Positions 1-11,433 of a stretch of 64,000 bases of DNA are shown piece after piece; position 1 is the stretch's first letter, and each line of letters starts with the position of its first letter. This stretch comes from Polytrichum commune (Eukaryota; Streptophyta; Polytrichopsida; Polytrichales; Polytrichaceae): the NCBI GenBank assembly GCA_950295325.1, contig OX485803.1, forward strand, positions 35,417,554-35,481,553. Direction: 5' to 3'. The notes under the pieces were generated by a model that was not told the origin of the DNA, ran no database searches, and was given only the letters and a program-made list of their open reading frames with translations. The position numbers and the translations under genes were made by a program.

Positions 1-1260
1 GTGGTGTTGGACCACATGTAAAGCTCATTGTCATCCATGGTGTCTTCATTGTCAAATGCAAACGGATCATGGGGGTTGTCAAAGCCCAAGTTCCTCCATC
101 GTGCCCACTGTCGCTATCGTTGTATGAAGGCCCTGAAGAATCTCCACTTGGTCTGCCAGTGGGTCATCATTTATATCCTCATCAACTAAGTAATTGAATC
201 TTTGGACATCATGTTCATTAGATTACATGCGGCCAAGTCACAACCCACCCTCTCCCATACCAACTGTTCATTGGTATAAATGTAAATCAAATTTTCAGCC
301 CTAGCCGAACTCAACCTGTTCCTAGTTTTTGTATGAACAAATGGATGGCTACATGACGAAGAGGAACACACTTGGGCTAACATACTCTTAGCCAAAGGGA
401 TCAAGTGTGTGCCACCTTCACCTACAAGGCTCCATCACGCATAGGGTGGAATGTTGCCTTCCATGGGCAAAGGCGTATTGACAAATATACCTAGACTATG
501 CTTTTTAAATGTTAGAAATTTGGCAACTACCCAAACGTATTGACCATCAATGCATAAGGTCAACCCTCCTCATGGCGCCCAAGAATCTTGATTTAACGTC
601 GGCATCTTTGTGATGCTAAGACCATCTAGTAAATACGGATTCAACATTGTATCCGCTTGGTGGAGGTCTGTGGGAAACATATGCTATCCGATATAGAAAT
701 TTTCTTCAACCAACATCATAAGGTTGTGGGCTAAGTTGAAATGATGGTTTCTAAGGCTAAGCACATGATTTTTTAATTTTTTCCATCGCCAACTAAGCAT
801 TGCTCATCGTTGGCTCTATGTCATCAAACATTCTTAGTGTTTTCAATACCTCTTCCGACATGTGGCGGTAATTATTGCAACTAGTCGAGAATTTGTAATC
901 AATCACACTTGCTCGATGTGCCTCGATGACACTTCTCCTCCAATGATCACTCCCCCGACTCAACTTGTTCACGTAGGCGATTTAATTGGGGATGTATGTC
1001 CATTTGTTTCAATGCATATTTGATTTTGACGAGTCGATCAATCATCAAGAAGTTGATGGCAAATTTTGTGGACCCATACATCTTCAATTCCAAATTGGGC
1101 AGGTACATAAGGAAGGCCACCATAGGAAATTTGTGGGCCTAGATGTATTTGACAATGTTTTGTTTGCATTGTTCATAATGTCTTTTATTCATTGTTGTTT
1201 CTCCCAATCCTTCAACAATGCTTTGTCATTCTCTTTACAGTTATTTTCTTTTTTGAAGGA
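1..1260 (-). pseudogene. decayed hAT-family transposase, C-terminal part
   Basis: Read on the minus strand, fragments in shifting frames match the plant hAT transposase layout. Near 1100-970 a piece reads KFAINFLMIDRLVKIKYALK, like the conserved stretch before the dimerisation domain. Near 335-250 a piece reads KTRNRLSSARAENLIYIYTN, typical of the hAT C-terminal dimerisation region (N-R-L-S-x-x-R-x-x-x-L). A short acidic tail follows toward position 1 (AFDNEDTMDDNELYMW). The reading frame is broken by stops and shifts, so no working protein is expected, and the element continues past the window start. No termini were seen. The family assignment rests on the motifs read by eye. Confidence 0.6.
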
Positions 1261-1499
1261 AAAATAGTTTCCGGTGTCGTGTAAGAAATGGTTTAATAAG
1301 TAAATATAGTGTGAAATGTTTTGAGAGTAGGGTTTAAAACAAATAAAAATAAAACTAAGAAAAATAAAGGTATAGACAAAAGGGAGGGGGGAGATCAGAG
1401 GAATAAGGGGAGAAGAGTAAGAACCGTGGTTAGAACCATGAAACTTAGAGTCACATGCTCAGGGGGTAGGTGGCGCCAACTGGTAGTTACTTACCTAGT

Positions 1500-1625
1500 T
1501 TTCACCAGCAATGCCAAGCCACGTGGCCATTCGCCTGCTCATACGGGTCCAGAGGGTTTCGAACCCGGACCAGTGCTATGACGCTTGAAGCACTTTGCTA
1601 GTTGGGCTTTCGCGGCTTGGCATTT
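1500..1625 (-). repeat. tRNA-derived SINE-like sequence
   Basis: On the minus strand an A-box-like TAGCAAAGTGCTT (1600-1588) is followed by a B-box-like GGGTTCGAAACCC (1566-1554), the two internal RNA polymerase III promoter boxes of tRNA genes and SINEs. Their spacing is somewhat shorter than in a true tRNA and no cloverleaf is evident, so a SINE head is more likely than a tRNA gene. The 3' end and target duplication were not found. Confidence 0.4.
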
Positions 1626-1814
1626 ATCAGAGCATGCTGAAGGGATTTATATTCCTATCTATTGTTTACATGTTTTTTATTTTTTATTTATTTAAGTGGA
1701 TTTGAATGGAAGAAAGAATCATATTTTTTGGGAAAGCTTCCGAATGACGTATTTTTACTAGAAAGTATTTAGGTTACAAGAAGAAAGACCATTTCAGAGC
1801 TTCACCAGTTTGAT

Positions 1815-2309
1815 GTGGTTATTTTGATTTTTTTCTTTTTTTTGAACATGTCGAATTGGAGAGTTTTGCCCCAGTCTCAAGATGAAGAACTTCAACCAGA
1901 GCTTGAGCTGAACTTTTCTTTATCTCAACTGCCGACTCGTACTCTTCTGCCACTTAGTCATTTACCACTGCATGAGCGTCCACAAGAAGAAGTTGGGCCT
2001 TCTCGGCCGTTGAAGCAACCTCGTGTGGAGCAGCGGTGACACGGAAACCTTCAACAAGATGCTCGTGCATTGGTGATTTTTTTGCAGGCTGGGTGTGTTG
2101 AACCTGACACTCAGGATGTGACATTTGGACGAATTTTTGAAGGCTTAAATAACGATCAATATTTTTGTTGTCTTAAGCCTGCGAAAGGAAGTTGCGGCCA
2201 TCAACGTTGGCTACAAGGTCCAGTTAATCCATTGTCTAAGGCTGATCGTGCGGACTACGTAGTAGTTATTCTTCGACGCATCCTCAAGTTCTTGCAGTTG
2301 GAGTGAAAT
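1815..2309 (+). pseudogene. broken ORF of unknown function
   Basis: Two open stretches in the same frame, 1815-2037 (Glu/Pro/Leu-rich, ending PSRPLKQPRVEQR) and 2041-2306 (containing CVEPDTQDVTFGRIFEGLNN and ADRADYVVVILRRILKFL), are separated by one TGA at 2038-2040. Read through, they make about 164 codons. A splice explanation (GT at 2036, AG at 2087) would need a 52-bp intron and would change frame, so a nonsense mutation is simpler. I do not recognise the protein. The low-repeat, amphipathic C-terminal half looks more protein-like than its surroundings, but this may be chance. Confidence 0.25.
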
Positions 2310-2481
2310 TCCTTTTGGAATTCTTTCCAATATCATTTGGAAATATATTTGAGGTTATATGTTTAGTTTTTTTTAATGTTTTCAAACTTTATCTTGTGTG
2401 TTTGAAGTTTGGTAAATAAAAAGTAGACATAGTTTATCATTTAGGTTGAATTTTGATGCCTTATGGCTAAGATAAGGGAAT

Positions 2482-2815
2482 GACAAGGATTAAAAGATAG
2501 ATAAGGATGAAGTAAGCCTATTTGGATTAACCAATGACTAGTTGGAGCCCATGTGATATAGGTTTGGATTAGTGTTGACTTTGGCGAGGAAGTTAAGAGG
2601 TCGACCTTCTCTTTCCTCAAGGAGGTGTGTTGACAAGGATTAAGGATAGATAAGAATTAATGATAGATAAGGATTAACGATATAAAGGGATGAAGTAAGC
2701 CTATAGGGGTTAACCAATGATTAGTTGGCACCTATGTGACATAGGTTTGGGCTAGTGTTGACTTTGATGAGGAGGCTAAGGGGTCGGCCCCTCTCTCCAA
2801 GGGGGTGTGGAGTTT
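2482..2815. repeat. direct tandem duplication, ~150-180 bp units
   Basis: Two successive copies share GATGAAGTAAGCCTAT, GGTTAACCAATGA, TAGTTGG, TGTGACATAGGTTTGG and GTGTTGACTTTG, and each ends in a purine/pyrimidine-rich stretch (GAAGTTAAGAGGTCGACC; GAGGCTAAGGGGTCGGCC). The copies differ by substitutions and small indels, so the duplication is old. Confidence 0.7.
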
Positions 2816-4175
2816 TAGCTTTGATGTGTGTGTGTGTGGAGGGCGAGAACTCAGTGTGTACTTGGAATTTTTCTATGAAAATTTGAGAGTTTGTACATTT
2901 TGTCGGTGTGGTTCCAAAATGCTATAGCACGCTCCATTCGGACTTTGTATGTGAATTCTATGAGTGTTAGAGTGAAACTATGTTTGTTGTAAAGAAATTT
3001 AGAAGACCATGACTTCAAAAGCTTGTAGAAATTTATGTATAGAATTTTGTTTATGAAATTTGAGTGAGTGATGTATTATTGTACCAGCTCTTCATGAAGC
3101 TTTAAAATTCTTAATTTAGAATTTTGAAGAGAAATTTATGGCTTTCAAGGCAAGAGGGTGTTAAGCTGCCAACTAGATTCAACAATGAAAGTGTGAACCA
3201 ACTTCAACAAAGCATAGAAAATGTTTGGAAATGATTCTTAAAATGAAATTTGGAGAGAACATGTGTGATGTTGTTAGTTTTTCAGAGCTATCACTTGGCA
3301 TTAATAAAACTTAGATGAAACCAGAACGTCCTATGAAGTGAAGGGAGGTGCAGCTAACAATGAATTTGGGAGTATGACCTTTGACAAGCTATGAAACTTG
3401 GATAGTATTTTACTAACCTTTAATATCTATTTTACTTTGTTAAGCACTTTGATAGCTTTCCAAAATGCTAAAGCACTCTTGATTTGGAGTAATTATGTTA
3501 TTTTGGTGGTTCTTCAAAGTTTGGCTACAATTTTAGAGGGAGATCCGGGATTTTGAAGATATGTGTAAAACTTATATGGGATTGTATATATGATGTATTC
3601 AAAGATGAATACTTCTTACATTATCTTAGTCTCCCATGTCTTAAGCCAAAACTAATTGCAGCTAGAAATCCAATATTTCCCCAAAGCAAAGACTTCTCTA
3701 CACGATACCGGCTATGACTCTTCCTAAATATATGCAAACTCTTTTAATTTTATTGGTTATAGATGCCTCAACCTTATATTTACTTGCAACTTGGTAGGAG
3801 GAGGGTCAATACAGGTTGTCCACCACCTGATTGTTGGTGGGTGGGGCCACAATTCATGGAATTAAATGTTGTCGGTATAATTACACTAAAAAATAACATA
3901 AGGTAAAGGGTGCTAGAACCAACACCTATAAATGCCTCCCAATTGCCAAACTCTACTACCTTGAAGAGTGTCGGGGCCCATCAAGTGATGGTTTTAAAAG
4001 GGGGGAGGGGACAGTTTTGGCTTTTTTATTTACAAAGCCAAGAAGGTAGGTTCACAAAGCACAGAGGAGGTCGGTTCTAGGCATAAAGGGGCCAGTTCAT
4101 GGGATGCAAGGGGCAATAGTACAAAACATGGTCCTTTCAAACACTTGGCTTCGACACAAATTTTTTTGTATCAAA
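2816..4175. other. unassigned AT-rich sequence
   Basis: No open frame of useful length, no recognisable protein motif and no clear repeat structure was seen. It probably consists of decayed repeats. Confidence 0.4.
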
Positions 4176-4620
4176 ATCTATGAACTTTTGGATCACTAGC
4201 GGAGCCATTTTCTCATGTGGACCACCAGTAATTTTCTACTATTAATCTTCTAGATTACAAACACATTCTTGTGGGCCATGGTATCGTCTTGCTATTTTGT
4301 TGGCCATGCAAAAGGTGCATGACATATTTGTTATCTTTTTGGCTACTTATTAGATATAGATTCCATTCAAGCTTACTCATAATATCTACATCCCATGTAT
4401 ACTACTGAATGTACAATATAAAGGAACTTATTATAATCTCTTTGTTTAATTTAAAGATTTTCTTATAGTGATTTATTTCCCCTCCTGCAAATTGTTATAT
4501 TTTTGGCTACTCATTCAAGCTTACACACTAGATTCCATATTTATTATTGAATAGCCATAAATGAATGTTCTATCTTTATTTATTTTTAGAGATCTTGTAG
4601 ATCTAGAAACGAGTCACCTT
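4176..4620 (+). repeat. dispersed repeat, inverted partner of 10715-11165
   Basis: This block matches the reverse complement of 10715-11165 over most of its length. Shared pieces include GGCCATGGTATCGTCTTGCT-like sequence, TTTTGTTGGCCATGCAAAAG, TTCAAGCTTACTCATAATAT and ATCTACATCCCATGTATA. Both copies contain a second, shorter internal repeat of the GGCTACT...TTCAAGCTTAC piece, so the ancestor already held a partial duplication. The element class is not known. Confidence 0.65.
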
Positions 4621-5012
4621 ACTAGGTAATTACTAATGTGTGAGAGAGAGGGAATTATTGCCATGTTTTGTACATATTTTGTTCCAAAGAGGCATACTCT
4701 ATACATGTTCAAAAGAGCCATATTTGGTAGTAATGTCCAAGGGCAATTTTTAGAAAATGAATAATCTTACTTATCTCATTAAAAACCTATTCAACATGTC
4801 ATTAGGCCCTCCACACCAAAGTTGCCTAAGTTACATAGCAATCTCTCATACACATTAGTAATTACTTAGGATAGTGATTAATCCCCTCTCTTTCTTACAT
4901 TAATAATTTACTAGGAACAATGAATGGGGAAAATTGATGGTTCTTTACAAATGAACTGATTGCTATGGGCAAATAATTGGATATAGATGAGGGTAGTCGG
5001 AGGGCATCCAAT

Positions 5013-5440
5013 TTATAAAGGGAGGAAACCAGATATCGACCGGTCTTCATTTTGAATTAACAGATAATTGATGGGTTGAAGGTGTAAACCCCTGGATATT
5101 AATTGTCCCCCCCAAGAGTATCGGCGGATCCTAGCCAGCCACCGAGGGTATGGGCCAGATCTCGTTTGGGGAGGATCATAGGGAGATAGTAGTCCCCTCC
5201 CCCTGTCAATTCTACACTCATTCTCACTCATTCTCACTCATTCCTGTTCTCCTTCGTTGTTTTTCCTCGTTGCTCTCCGTGGCTTCTCCTTTGTTGCTCC
5301 CTCGTTGCTCCCTCGTCGCTCCCTCGTCGCTCTACGTGGTTGCTCCCTCGCTGCTCTTTGTGACTTTTTTGCTAGATTTCTTAAGCATGGCTTCAAGGGG
5401 CTCTCAGTTGTGTGTGTTGCCTTTTATTGGATTTTGATTT
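5013..5440 (+). other. TATA-like motif and pyrimidine-rich leader, possible LTR fragment
   Basis: A TATAAAG at about 5014 precedes a long C/T-rich tract. Within it TTGCTCCCTCG-like units are repeated at about 5290-5355, and CATTCTCACT occurs in tandem at 5219-5241. This resembles the promoter and leader of an LTR element, but no TG...CA boundary or second LTR was found. Open frames here are produced by the low-complexity repeats and are not called as genes. Confidence 0.2.
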
Positions 5441-5544
5441 GAGTAAGAGCAGCAGGAAATTGAGCCGAACTCCTAGTTTTCTTGGCTTTCGCCTACTTCA
5501 GTAACACTCCACCCTCTTCGGCTATGGTAGGTTTTCCGTTCCTT

Positions 5545-6018
5545 ACATGTGTGAAACTTGTCATAGCTGCATCATCAACATGACTCGGTTGCAAATGACA
5601 TTCATCTTCTAAATTTTGTACATAATGTCCATGTGTAGAAAGTTATGAGAACTTGGTGGATATTTGAATTTCGGGTTGCATAGAATGTGTCATTTGATGC
5701 CCGCACATACAAAACTTCTCATGGCTACATCATCAACATAGCTCTGCTGCCAATGGCATTTGTCTTGGTGATCAAACCAAAACTTTGTACATCATGTTTA
5801 TGTGTAGAAAATTGCGGGAACTTGGTGGAGATGTGAATCCCAAATTGCATAGAATGTCTCCTTTGATGCCTACATGTACACAAAACTTGTCATGGTTGGT
5901 TCGTCAACATGACTTTGCCGAATATGACACACATCTTGGTGATCGTACCAAATCTTGTACGCAATGTTTATGTGTGTAGAGCTGCAAAGACTTGGTGATG
6001 ATTGGTGCCCAGTGAGTG
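5545..6018. repeat. three tandem units of ~150-168 bp
   Basis: Three successive copies share the order: AAACTTGTCATGG-like, CATCAACATGACT, TTTGTACATAATG-like, ATGTGTAGAAA, AACTTGGTGGA, GCATAGAATGT and TTTGATGCC. Units start near 5545, 5704 and 5872. Divergence between units is roughly 15-25 percent by eye. No conserved reading frame spans them. Confidence 0.7.
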
Positions 6019-6474
6019 GATGTTGAGACCTTTGCAATCGACATCAAACACATGGCTTGGACTCTCAGTTTCCTCTAGGGTTGGAGTGAATGAATTATGA
6101 ACATGACGTCACATGATTCATTGAAGTATTTACTTGACTAACACTTTACAAAATGTGGTCCACAAAATGTGAGTGCTCATGAATCTAGAGGTCCGTGTAA
6201 TCTAGTTGAGAATGGTTAATTAAATATTGTGTTTTGCTGCAACTTTAGCATGTTGTTATAGTGGTGGATTTATACACACAAGGAGAATATACACAATTTT
6301 ACAGTGATGGAAGTAAACAACAATCACACCCCCTTTTATTTTATGAATTTTTTTGTCATAACAAATTGATTTTATCCTATGAAATTAATGTTACCTTTCA
6401 TAAATGAAAATTGACATTTGAACTTGTGTTCAACTTGTTTGAGTGTAGAATTATCCTTCAAATAGAGAGGAGAT

Positions 6475-6570
6475 GTTGAGGCAAACCAACCCGTACACTA
6501 GTTCCTTGAAAGCAAAGGTTTAGGCATCCAACAAGGAACGAGTGTATGGATTGGTTCACCCAGATCGAGA
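6475..6570 (+). repeat. dispersed repeat shared with 17440-17510
   Basis: Both copies read GGCAAACCnACCC, TACACTnGTTCCTTG, a variable loop, then TTTAGGCATCCA and AAGGAACGAG. GTTCCTTG and CAAGGAAC form an inverted repeat of about 8-9 bp around the TTTAGGCATCC loop in both copies, so the hairpin is conserved. Confidence 0.6.
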
Positions 6571-7389
6571 GAAGGGAAGTTGAAGTTGTCTCCTTATATG
6601 AGAGAGATTCCCATTATCCTATCATTTTGTGTTAGAGGACATGTTTTCACGTGTTTTATTTTTATTTTTTATGAAGCCTCACTTGAGTATTAATGTCTTC
6701 ACATATATTTAGTGACTTGAGTTATATCTACAGAACATCAAAATGATTCAAAATCCAAGTTAATGATTAGTTTAAGTTTGCATGTAAGTTGTGGGGGTAG
6801 GTGGTCAGACATTACGTGAAGCTAATTGACAATTTTTTGTAGAGGCAAAATTCAAGATGTTTTCCATTATTTGATATTGAATTCCCAAATCCCACTCCAC
6901 ACATTGAAATGTAGAGAACATAAAGTTATATGATTTTGATGGTTTTCTAAAATCCTAACCAGAAGTATGAATTGACTTTCAATGTATACAATAGACTATT
7001 GCATGTCTTAATCTTTGGGTTTAGGGTTATTGGTGTAAGTTCTAAGATTTCTCTCTGGTTGGATGTGTAGATCCACGTTATTGCATCAACGCTCTAATAC
7101 ATTGAAATTGGATTATATTTTTTAATCATTATAGCTTAGGTGTTGGTAATGGACTTGCATTGGTTTTCTCTTGTTTGTTGTGTTAATATTTTGTTTGCCT
7201 TGTAGTTGTATCCTAGGAACTTTGTTGAATATGGAAAATTTGTTTTCACATGGCAAAAAGACAAAAATGCCTCTGTACGATGCTTTATAAAAATTCATGA
7301 AGTAACGATACAACACTACTCGAACATCGTTATCATCTAAAGGTTGGTCTTCTCCTCTTGATTTGACTCCAATACAAATTGTTGTCAAT

Positions 7390-9290
7390 TAGTGGAAGGA
7401 CACATGGTATATTCAATTTGATTGGATTGAATTTGATTATGTCACGAGTACAGTTTATTGCAAAGTTTGCAGACATGAAGAGGGAGATCAACATTTGTCA
7501 ATATGGATAGTATAAATATCCGAATATCAACTTTTCAAGACCATGAAAATTGTGGAGAGCATGGGCGTTTGACTTGGACAATAAATAAATAAACGTGAAC
7601 AATGGCAAAAAAATTGCAGAGGTGAATGGTACATGTGATGAACCATGCATTTCTTATGTCAAACAATTTATTACATTGGGAAGGAAATCATTTAAAAAAA
7701 ATTATTGGTTTGTTTTCTTTGTATGTAAAGTTAAAATGAATATGATGAAAAAAATTTATCATGGTGAGAAAAATTATGGTAAGATCTTATTTTACATTTC
7801 ATTAGTGGTTCAGTAAATTTTTTGGATAAGATCCAAGACTCTAGTTTATTTGGTATTATGATTGATGATTTTACAAATATATTTGTAATAGGCCATCTTG
7901 TTGTGTTTGCTAATTTTATTGATGATGGCCTTTGTCTTTATATTTTTATTATTATTGCATATTGAAGATGGAAAAAAATACATGTATAATATTTGAAAAT
8001 TTAACAAGAAGTATAAAAGAGTGGAGACTAAATTTTGACAAGTGTATATTTATTGATGATGCCCTTTGTCTTTGTATTTTATTATTATTTCATATTGAAG
8101 ATGGAAAAAAATACATGTATAATATTTGAAAATTTAACAAGAAGTATAAAAGAAGGGATACTAAATTTTGACAAGTGTATAAAATTTGGCTTTAATGGTA
8201 CATCAACCATGATCGGCAAAAATAATGATATTGTAATGAGGTTGAAGGAAAAGGTAATTTCTTTCTTTATATGCATCCATTATGTAACATATAAGACGAA
8301 TTTGACAACGATGAATATAACAAAAGTTCCGATTCCCAAAGAGTTGTTTAGAATAATAGATTGCTCTTGCATTTATTGACAATGCATTTCAAAAATCGTA
8401 CAAAAGAAGAATAAAAATGCGTTGTTTGATTGCAAGAGGAATTTACCGATATCAAAAAATATTAAAAAGATATATACCAACAAATTAGATGGTTGTCACC
8501 ATGGCAAAGCGTGACAATCCTTTGTGATTCTTTAGAAAATATTCTAACATACTTGAACAATCTTGATGTTATGGAGGATGAAACTGTATTCAATATAATT
8601 ACAAAAACTTCACACATTCAAGTACATCTACGTGACTTATTTTTTGGATGATATTTTACATGTTTTCTTCATGTTATTACAAATATTGTAAAATAAGTTT
8701 GTGGACCTTACTACAATATATTGGGTGGTGAAGACTGGTATGCTCAAATTTGTATGTTATTTATTAAAGGGACTACAAATTGAAATAGTAAGACCTTCAA
8801 TAAACAAACATGGTATCATATTTTTCCTGAATTTGGTCTTGAAGGAAGATATCTAAACATGTAATCTAACAAGAATAAGGAAAATAAAATCATGATGTTG
8901 AAATGATATGGAATAGATTGGGACATGACCTCATGAATGTAATGGCATTTCAAAAGTAATTTGTTTTGGTAGTGTGAAACGCATTAGACAGTAAGTCTGA
9001 AAACAACCACATCATAGCAACGTTTGTAAGGTCCGACCAATATGTCTTATAAACAAATTGGTTTGGCTAATTATGGGATAGTTGAGATAGCTAAAATGCA
9101 ATGTGTTAGTGCGCACGGTGACTTGTAAGAGGGTATTTTCAGTACAAAATTGCATAAAGATCAAACACATGAATAGAATGTTGATGAATAATTTGGAGAG
9201 TGTTTTACAGGGTACTTTAGAGGGGTCAATCAAAGGTTGCTATGAATTTGTTTATGAAGCCATAGGAATGTGACAAAATAATACCAAATT
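7390..9290 (+). pseudogene. decayed full-length hAT transposase (TTF-zinc-finger type)
   Basis: Conserved pieces occur in the right order. Near 7400-7490 is a TTF/BED-like N-terminus (WIEFDYVTSTVYCKVCRHE). Near 7530-7580 is STFQDHENCGEH-like sequence. Near 8080-8360 reads IIFENLTRSIKEGILNFDKC, then MIGKNNDIVMRLKEKV and ICIHYVTYKTNLTTMNITK, the RNase H-fold middle. Near 9110-9235 reads FSVQNCIKIKHMNRMLMNNL, then ESVLQGTLEG, the C-terminal dimerisation domain. The frame is broken many times. Known hAT transposases with a TTF zinc finger have this layout, and this copy is inactive. Termini and target duplication were not found. A 131-bp tandem duplication lies inside it. Confidence 0.7.
7917..8178. 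repeat. 131-bp tandem duplication inside the hAT relic
   Basis: Units 7917-8047 and 8048-8178 align end to end. Both run from TTTATTGATGATGnCCTTTG through ATTGAAGATGGAAAAAAATA and AATTTAACAAGAAGTATAAA to TTTTGACAAGTGTATA. Only about ten differences were seen, so the duplication is younger than most of the decay. Confidence 0.8.
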
Positions 9291-9974
9291 CATATATATC
9301 TATTCTCGCACCTATAACGGTATCTTTGTAGAGTTGTTGGTCTTGAGCAAAAAGACAACTTATTTGATGTGATTTTTTTTGTATGAAATGTAAATTATTT
9401 TGTAGGTGGTTTTTTGTACTAATCTAAATCCTTCTAACCTTTAATGGCTTCAAATCGTCTAAATTTGTAGGAGGATACTGAATGTGTATTTTTATATTTT
9501 ATATTGAAATATGTGAATTCAATCTTTGATTACGAAACTTTATTGTGGTTGGTTTGTATTCTATTTTCATGTCATGTGTATAAGAATATATGTGGAAGAT
9601 GAATTTGCTGATCCTTGTAGTTTTATAATCTTTGAAGACATTGGTGGTTTGAGGGGTTGTCAATCAATAAGGGGCATTTGAACAAGGTGCAACTTTTGCT
9701 AAGGATAATTTGGATTCTTGGCAAGGGAATGTAATTTATTTGAAAAAAAAATGAAAACCGGCCAAAATTTGATTTAAACAAAGTTTTGTACATCCGGATT
9801 TCAACCGAGCTAAACTGCCAAGTGGGAAAATTGAACTAGATCATCTTGGTGGATCCCTTCCCAAACCAACTGTTACAAACCTCTCATCAACAATATCTCA
9901 AAGTAAGAATTGAAACCAACACCAATTTTATTTCTTCCTCTAAGTACAAACCGCAACCAAATAAAGTTTGGTCA

Positions 9975-10560
9975 AAAAAGCTCTACCACCCGACCATAGG
10001 AGAAAGACAAAAAAGATCCTCTCTCCTCCCCCGAGCTTCCTCTTATGCCGAAGCACTACTTTTACTTTCTATATTTACATATAGTAAAAGTATTCTATTC
10101 ATAGCTCTATCTCATAGTTCTACTATGAATCTTCTATCTTTGGTTCTTCTAGAACCTTCTTTCATCTCTTATCTCAATTCCATTCTTCCAATTGGAACTG
10201 TCTAATTCCAATTGGATTCATCCATTCTTCTTTCTAGTTGGAACTATCTAATTCCAACTAATTCATTCATTCAATCTTCTAATTGGAACTGTCTAATTCC
10301 AACTAGCTTTATCTATTCATTGAGAGTTGTCTAACTCCAATGAATAACATTCATCTTTCCAAATATGGAGTGGTCTAACTCTTGTGCACCTCATCGAGAG
10401 TTGTCTAACTCACGTGCACATGTTCTCAATTGGAATGGTCTAGTTCCAATGCACTAAATGCGGAGCTGTCTAACTCCAGTGCACATGTTGTCAATCTGGA
10501 GTTGTCTTACTCCTTTCCATTCATCCTCAACTGAGAGTTGTCTAGCTCTCATCTTTCTCT
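9975..10560 (+). repeat. repeat element with an array of ten loop-conserved hairpins
   Basis: From 10188 to 10550 there are ten short inverted repeats about 25-50 bp apart. They share a loop close to CTGTCTAA while the stems differ: CCAATTGGAA/TTCCAATTGG (10188-10215), TAGTTGGAA/TTCCAACTA (10235-10260), ATTGGAA/TTCCAAT (near 10431), GGAGT/ACTCC (near 10497), GAGAG/CTCTC (near 10533). Two other small hairpins precede them (GGTTCT TCT AGAACC at 10142-10156). Segment 9975-10047 (CCACCCGACCATAGGAG, CTCTCCTCCCCCGAGCT) matches the reverse strand of 63733-63830, so this is one copy of an element whose second copy surrounds the hAT palindrome. No protein is likely, although the tract is open in one frame at 9846-10205. 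Confidence 0.75.
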
Positions 10561-10619
10561 GCTTACACACTGGCACATGTAGTTAGAATATTCCTTAATA
10601 ATTCTAGTTACATTACACC

Positions 10620-10710
10620 AACAAAGAATAGGTTCTAACCGGTTGGGGCCCCATCTCAACCAGTTATTAGAGAGTTCATGTAGAAAATCTCCCCGATCGT
10701 TGCTTATGAA
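10620..10710 (-). repeat. dispersed AACCGGTT-containing repeat (copy)
   Basis: TTCTAACCGGTTGG, CTCAACCAGTTA and AAATCTCCCCGATC recur in the same order and orientation at 45400-45590, and in reverse at 17495-17690 and 51225-51685. The element class is unknown. The sequence has LTR-like texture but no boundaries were seen. Confidence 0.5.
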
Positions 10711-10714
10711 GGGG

Positions 10715-11165
10715 ACTCACATCTAGATCTAGACTTAGATCTATAAGATCTCTAAAATCAAACAAAGATATAACATTTATTTACATACATTCAATAACAA
10801 TCATGGAATCTAATGTGTAAGCTTGAATTAGTAGCCAAAAATATAACAATTTGGAGGAGGAAAAATAGATCACTATAAGAAGATCTTTAAATTGAAAAGA
10901 GATAAAACATAAGTTCCTTTATATTATACATTCAAATCTATACATGGGATGTAGATATTATGAGTAAGCTTGAATGAAATCTATATCTAGTAAGTAGCCA
11001 AAAATATAACAAAAACATCCTGGACCTTTTGCATGGCCAACAAAATAGCAAGACAACACCATGGCCCATAAGAACATGATTATAATCTGGAAGATTCCTA
11101 GCACAAAATTAATGGTGGCCCAAATGACAAAATGGCTCCAATGATGGTCCAAAAGAGCAAGGATT
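10715..11165 (-). repeat. dispersed repeat, inverted partner of 4176-4620
   Basis: See the partner entry. AAGCTTGAAT and GTAGCCAAAAATATAACAA occur twice in this copy (near 10831 and 10969), reflecting an internal partial duplication shared with the partner. Confidence 0.65.
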
Positions 11166-11401
11166 TCAACATGAAAAATCCTATGTCAGAGCCAAGTGTT
11201 GGAAAGGGCCATGTTATGTACTAGTGCGAATAAAGTGGGATCATGGAGGTGGCCATGTGGCTTTGCGCGCTGTTACTAGTTGAGCTTTGATCTAGCTTGG
11301 GTCTAGTACCCAACTATGTTATGTTGGTTCTAGGTGGACATTAGGTCATTAACATTACAAACATATACTTCATTCATGCCGGCTTTGCAAAAGGTATGGA
11401 G

Positions 11402-11403
<2 letters not shown>

Positions 11404-11432
<29 letters not shown>

Positions 11433-11433
11433 G
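11404..11433. repeat. (TCTA)n microsatellite
   Basis: About seven perfect CTAT units. Confidence 0.95.

Noticed and set aside
1554-1600. True tRNA gene
   Set aside because: A and B boxes are present, but their spacing is short and no acceptor or anticodon stems can be paired.
5150-5437. 95-codon frame in the C/T-rich leader
   Set aside because: Low-complexity Leu/Ser/Val composition comes from TTGCTCCCTCG repeats. A second frame is open for the same reason.
9846-10205. 119-codon frame ahead of the hairpin array
   Set aside because: No domain. It overlaps repeat sequence that matches 63733-63830 in reverse, where the frame is not kept.
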